Below are positions 32,140 through 35,333 of a stretch of DNA of 35,333 bases, in pieces. The stretch is from an uncultured Eubacterium sp. GTDB lineage: Bacteria; Bacillota; Clostridia; Lachnospirales; Lachnospiraceae. A model generated the notes under the pieces. That model had not been told where the DNA came from. It ran no database searches and was given only the letters and a program-made list of their open reading frames with translations. Positions within the stretch are counted from its first letter, which is position 1. Each line of letters begins with the position of its first letter. The translations under genes were made by a program, and so were the position numbers. Location: positions 1 through 35,333 of the forward strand of contig CAMUPC010000015.1 of assembly GCA_947090545.1 (NCBI GenBank), read 5' to 3'.

Positions 32140-33321
32140 ATGGCGATCAAAGACCGTATGTCAGGGAATGAGGCAGTATCTTTTGCAATTCGTCAGATTA
32201 ATCCTGACGTCATGCCTGCATTTCCGATTACTCCATCGACAGAGATCCCGCAGATGGTGTCTGCTTATATTGCAAATGGCGAGATGGATACGGAGTTTAT
32301 TCCAGTTGAGAGCGAGCATTCGTCTATGAGCGCTGCGATTGGCGCACAGGCGGCGGGGGCGAGGAGCCTGACGGCGACTTCTTCGGCAGGGCTTGCGCTG
32401 ATGTGGGAGGAGCTGCTTTTGGCGGCGTCGAACCGGATGCCGATTGTGCTTGCGCTTGTGAACCGTACGCTGTCCGGGCCGATCAATATTAACTGTGACC
32501 ATTCGGATGGAATGGGCGCCAGGGATACCGGATGGATTCAGATCTATGCAGAAAATAACCAGGAAGCGTATGATAATTTTATCCAGGCATATCCGATTGC
32601 GGAGCATGAGAACGTACATCTTCCGGTGATGATCTGCCAGGACGGTTTTATTACGAGCCATGCGGTGGAAAATATCGAACTGCTGGAGGATGACGCAGTA
32701 AAGCAGTTTGTCGGCGAATACCAGCCGGAGGAATATTTGCTGCATCCGGGGTATCCGGTTGCGGTCGGGCCGTATTCTGCGTCCGGCTATGTGATGGAGG
32801 CGAAGAAAAACCAGGAACTTGCGATGGAGAATGCAAAAGAAGTGATTCTTGCGGTCGCAAAGCGGTTTGAAAAGCTTTCTGGAAGAAGTTATGGCTTGTT
32901 TGAACAATACAGGACAGAAGATGCGGATTATATAATGCTGCTGATTGGTTCCGCGGCAGGTACGGCAAAGCAGGCGGCAGACGAACTGCGTGCCAGAGGA
33001 AAAAAGGCCGGTATTATTAAATTGCGGGTGTTTCGCCCATTTCCGGCGAAGGAGCTTGCCGAGGCTTTGAAGCATTGCAAAATGGCGGCGGTTATGGATC
33101 GCTGTGAAAGCTATAACGGCAATGGCGGGCCATTAGGATGCGAAGTGGACGCAGCTTTGTTTAGAAATAAAATCACGATTGAAACCGTGAATTATCTTTA
33201 TGGGCTGGGCGGGCGTGATTTTACAGTGGACGATGTGTTTGCGGTATTTCAGCAGTTGGAGGATGCATACCGAAATGGTACAAAGGTAGAACAGTTTCAA
33301 TATATCGGGCTACGGAAATAG
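32140..33321 (+). CDS. porA: 2-oxoacid:ferredoxin oxidoreductase, alpha subunit
   Basis: A 393-residue protein. FPITPSTEIPQMVSAYIANG near 28-47 is the N-terminal alpha-subunit motif, TSSAGLALMWEELLLAAS near 85 and CQDGFITSHAVEN near 167 are further landmarks; the C-terminal third (GIIKLRVFRPFPAKEL) is the transketolase-C-like domain. Together with the beta subunit it forms the thiamine-diphosphate active site. ATG 32140 follows GGAGGGGAGA. The length is normal for the four-subunit enzyme, unlike the single-chain pyruvate:ferredoxin oxidoreductase of many Clostridia, so this may be a second enzyme with another substrate. Confidence 0.9.
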   Translation: MAIKDRMSGNEAVSFAIRQINPDVMPAFPITPSTEIPQMVSAYIANGEMDTEFIPVESEHSSMSAAIGAQAAGARSLTATSSAGLALMWEELLLAASNRMPIVLALVNRTLSGPININCDHSDGMGARDTGWIQIYAENNQEAYDNFIQAYPIAEHENVHLPVMICQDGFITSHAVENIELLEDDAVKQFVGEYQPEEYLLHPGYPVAVGPYSASGYVMEAKKNQELAMENAKEVILAVAKRFEKLSGRSYGLFEQYRTEDADYIMLLIGSAAGTAKQAADELRARGKKAGIIKLRVFRPFPAKELAEALKHCKMAAVMDRCESYNGNGGPLGCEVDAALFRNKITIETVNYLYGLGGRDFTVDDVFAVFQQLEDAYRNGTKVEQFQYIGLRK

Positions 33322-33330
33322 GAGGAAGAA

Positions 33331-34317
33331 GTGGATTATCAGACAGTGTTATCAGAAAAGGCAGGTCAGCCAACGGGCGGCAGTTATCGGCTAAAAGACT
33401 GGGTCAGCCGAAAGGAGCGCCTGGCACCTGGGCATCGGATGTGTGCGGGCTGCGGCGCCACAATCGGGGTGCGTGCGGTTTTGCGCGCGCTGCATGAAGG
33501 CGACCATGCGGTGATCGGCAACGCGACCGGATGCCTGGAGGTTTCTTCCTATATGTATCCGTATACGGCATGGGAGGATAGTTATATCCACAATGCATTT
33601 GAGAATGCAGGCGCGACGTTAAGCGGTGTAGAGACGGCATACCGCGCCCTGAAAAAACGCGGGCGGCTGCCAGGACAGGAGACGTTTAAGTTTATTACAT
33701 TTGGCGGTGACGGCGGGACATATGATATTGGGTTTCAGTCGCTGTCGGGAGCGATGGAGCGCGGCCATGACATGGTCTATGTCTGCTATGACAACGGAGC
33801 CTATATGAATACCGGGATTCAGCGTTCGTCAGCGACGCCGATGTATGCGGACACGACAACGACCCCGGTTGGCACATGTTCAAACGGGAAAATGCAAAAC
33901 CGCAAGGATCTGGCTTCTATTATTGCAGCCCATGATGTCGCGTATGTCGCGCAGACAACGCTGACACAGGATTTTAAAGACCTGCATTTGAAAGCGGAAA
34001 AGGCGATTTATACAGAAGGCGCCAGCTTTTTGAATATTTTGACACCTTGCCCGAGAGGGTGGCGCTATGAGACGCCGGAGATTATGGAGATCTGTAGGCT
34101 GGCGGTAGAAACCTGCTATTGGCCGTTGTTTGAAGTAGACCATGGGAAATGGAAGTTGTCCTATGAGCCGAAAAAGAAGCTGCCGATTGAAGATTTTTTA
34201 AAGCCGCAGGGCAGATTTAAGCATTTGTTCCAAAAAGGAAATGAGCATTTAATCGTGCAGTTCCAGGCGGAAGTAGACCGCCGTTGGGAAGAATTGCAGT
34301 ATCAGTGCGCACGTTAG
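33331..34317 (+). CDS. porB: 2-oxoacid:ferredoxin oxidoreductase, beta subunit
   Basis: A 328-residue thiamine-diphosphate-binding subunit. HRMCAGCGATIG near 37 supplies two of the cysteines for its Fe-S cluster, GNATGCLEVSS near 66 another, and GDGGTYDIG near 126 followed by CYDNGAYMNTGIQRSSATP is the cofactor and magnesium motif. NTGIQRS is characteristic of pyruvate-type enzymes. The start is GTG 33331, five bases after GGAGGA and nine bases after porA, so a non-ATG start is well supported. Confidence 0.9.
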   Translation: MDYQTVLSEKAGQPTGGSYRLKDWVSRKERLAPGHRMCAGCGATIGVRAVLRALHEGDHAVIGNATGCLEVSSYMYPYTAWEDSYIHNAFENAGATLSGVETAYRALKKRGRLPGQETFKFITFGGDGGTYDIGFQSLSGAMERGHDMVYVCYDNGAYMNTGIQRSSATPMYADTTTTPVGTCSNGKMQNRKDLASIIAAHDVAYVAQTTLTQDFKDLHLKAEKAIYTEGASFLNILTPCPRGWRYETPEIMEICRLAVETCYWPLFEVDHGKWKLSYEPKKKLPIEDFLKPQGRFKHLFQKGNEHLIVQFQAEVDRRWEELQYQCAR

Positions 34318-34326
34318 GAGAATCTG

Positions 34327-35202
34327 ATGACATTATTAACATATCAGGTGTTTCAGACCGCAGCAAATATCGGCAGCTTTCAAAAGGCTGCCGATATTCT
34401 TGGTTTGACGCCTTCTGCAATCAGCCATACGATCTCGTCGATGGAACATGAGCTTGGCTTTACCGTATTAACGCGCAGCAAGTCGGGAATTGCGCTGACC
34501 AATTATGGAGAGCATCTGCTGCCGTATGTCAACGCGGTGCTGAACAGCGACGAAAGCTTACAGCAGGCGATCGCAGAATTAAATGGGCTAAAACAGGGAA
34601 AAGTAAAGATTGCGGTATTTTCCAGTGTATGTACGAACTGGCTGCCGGATCTTCTCCGCTCGTTTCAAAAACAGTTTGACAGGATTACAATGGAAGTGTT
34701 CCAGGGGACTTATGACGATGTGTACTATTGGATCAAAAACGGAGTTGCGGATCTTGGGTTTTTGTCGGTATCCAGTGCCAAGGATATTCCGATTGAGCCG
34801 TTGTATAAAGACCCGCTGCTTTGTGTGCTTCCAAAGGGGGCGCGCAAGGATACGTCCAAAGCTTATATGGATATTGAAGAAATGCGTGCGCATCAGTTTG
34901 TAACGCAGAGGGAATGTACGGATGCGGATATCCAAAACTTTTTAAAGGAAAATTCTTTGCGTATTCAGTCTAATTATCATGTGGTGGACGACTTATCTAC
35001 GATTGCACTGGTGGCGAAAGGGTTTGGTATTTGTCTGATGCCGGAGCTTGTGATGCGGGATATTCCTTATGAGGTTGATTGTTATCCGGTTTATCCGCAG
35101 GCTTGCAGGATTATTGGGATTGCTGCGCTGCATCCTGAGTTTATGGCGCCTGCGGTGCGGACGTTGTATAATCATATTTTGGAGAGGTATCGGTGTTTGT
35201 GA
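34327..35202 (+). CDS. LysR-family transcriptional regulator
   Basis: A 291-residue LTTR. Residues about 3-62 are the winged helix-turn-helix (FQTAANIGSFQKAADILGLT, then SAISHTISSMEHELGF). Residues from about 90 form the effector-binding domain (KVKIAVFSSVCTNWLPDLL onward). It begins nine bases after porB, with AGGAGA upstream, in the same direction and so probably in the same transcript. LysR regulators are usually divergent from their targets; here it would be the last gene of the operon it may control. The inverted repeats near the por promoter are candidate binding sites, but the inducer is unknown. Confidence 0.88.
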   Translation: MTLLTYQVFQTAANIGSFQKAADILGLTPSAISHTISSMEHELGFTVLTRSKSGIALTNYGEHLLPYVNAVLNSDESLQQAIAELNGLKQGKVKIAVFSSVCTNWLPDLLRSFQKQFDRITMEVFQGTYDDVYYWIKNGVADLGFLSVSSAKDIPIEPLYKDPLLCVLPKGARKDTSKAYMDIEEMRAHQFVTQRECTDADIQNFLKENSLRIQSNYHVVDDLSTIALVAKGFGICLMPELVMRDIPYEVDCYPVYPQACRIIGIAALHPEFMAPAVRTLYNHILERYRCL

Positions 35203-35212
35203 TTTTTTTTCA

Positions 35213-35333
35213 TATGCGGACGCTGGGAGAGGGGATTGGCACGTCCTGGCGGCGTCCGTTCCAGAAGGTTAAGAAGCGCTAAGCGTCCTGCGGTTACGTT
35301 GTGGCACCGTCCGGGCGCGGCACCTAGTTCGCC
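35213..35333. repeat. Right arm of terminal inverted repeat
   Basis: Bases 35303-35333 are the exact reverse complement of bases 1-31, and imperfect similarity extends inward to a GGACGCTGG element near 35218. The arm starts about ten bases after the LysR stop codon and includes a T7 run (35204-35210 area) and an internal 7-bp stem (CGGACGC with GCGTCCG), so it may also serve as the operon's terminator. Confidence 0.7.

Noticed and set aside
32161-33075. 304-residue minus-strand frame
   Set aside because: Antisense to porA, which has all its family motifs; the translation is rich in R, H and C and looks like no protein.

Overview
The window looks like a chromosomal piece from a low-to-mid GC Gram-positive anaerobe, most likely a Lachnospiraceae-type Clostridium relative. 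This is inferred from strong GGAGG ribosome binding sites, a four-subunit 2-oxoacid:ferredoxin oxidoreductase, an Rpn-family nuclease and a secreted Big-domain protein. No rRNA or tRNA was recognised, so the genus cannot be fixed.

Layout: (1) 1-116 and about 35213-35333 form an imperfect terminal inverted repeat, with 31 outer bases identical. (2) 290-1555 is a fused heptose-1-phosphate guanylyltransferase / heptose bisphosphate phosphatase. (3) 1667-2593 (minus strand) is an Rpn/PD-(D/E)XK nuclease gene, separated from (2) by a hairpin. (4) 3300-27117 is one long, same-strand, tightly packed surface-polysaccharide locus of 21 genes. It runs from an XRE regulator through glycosyltransferases, a Wzm/Wzt-type ABC exporter, a methyltransferase with a coiled-coil tail, two COG5610-like proteins, a GT-C-like membrane protein, a heptose-nucleotide module, then a polyprenyl-phosphate-sugar synthase-like GT2, a second GT-C protein, a UbiA-type transferase, an acyltransferase and a nucleoside-hydrolase-like protein. 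(5) 27200-29722 is a secreted Big-domain protein. (6) 30193-30933 is a coiled-coil protein built from 33-bp and 45-bp repeats. (7) 31175-35202 is a porGDAB operon followed by a LysR regulator.

How the locus may work (inference): GmhA, HddA and the fused HddC/GmhB protein would make GDP-D-glycero-D-manno-heptose. A GDP-mannose-dehydratase-like enzyme, a cupin and a GDP-fucose-synthase-like reductase would turn it into a 6-deoxy-heptose. Cytoplasmic glycosyltransferases would build the chain, the methyltransferase would cap it, and Wzm/Wzt would export it. The overall plan recalls S-layer or cell-wall glycan loci of Gram-positives (WsaF-like enzyme, ABC export, methyl cap, heptose).

The most striking feature is a set of four long G runs (11, 9, 9 and 9 G) between 19350 and 26466. 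They are the only G runs of seven or more I found in the window. Three sit inside the GT-C, acyltransferase and hydrolase-like genes near codons 98-124, and loss or gain of one G would truncate each protein. The fourth sits at the junction of the heptose kinase and dehydratase genes, where it doubles as the ribosome binding site and where length changes would switch between overlapping, stop-start-coupled and fused products. The three genic tracts fall on the step(s) expected to decorate the glycan outside the membrane, while the backbone and export genes carry none. This looks like a slipped-strand phase-variation system for surface glycan tailoring in a Gram-positive anaerobe.
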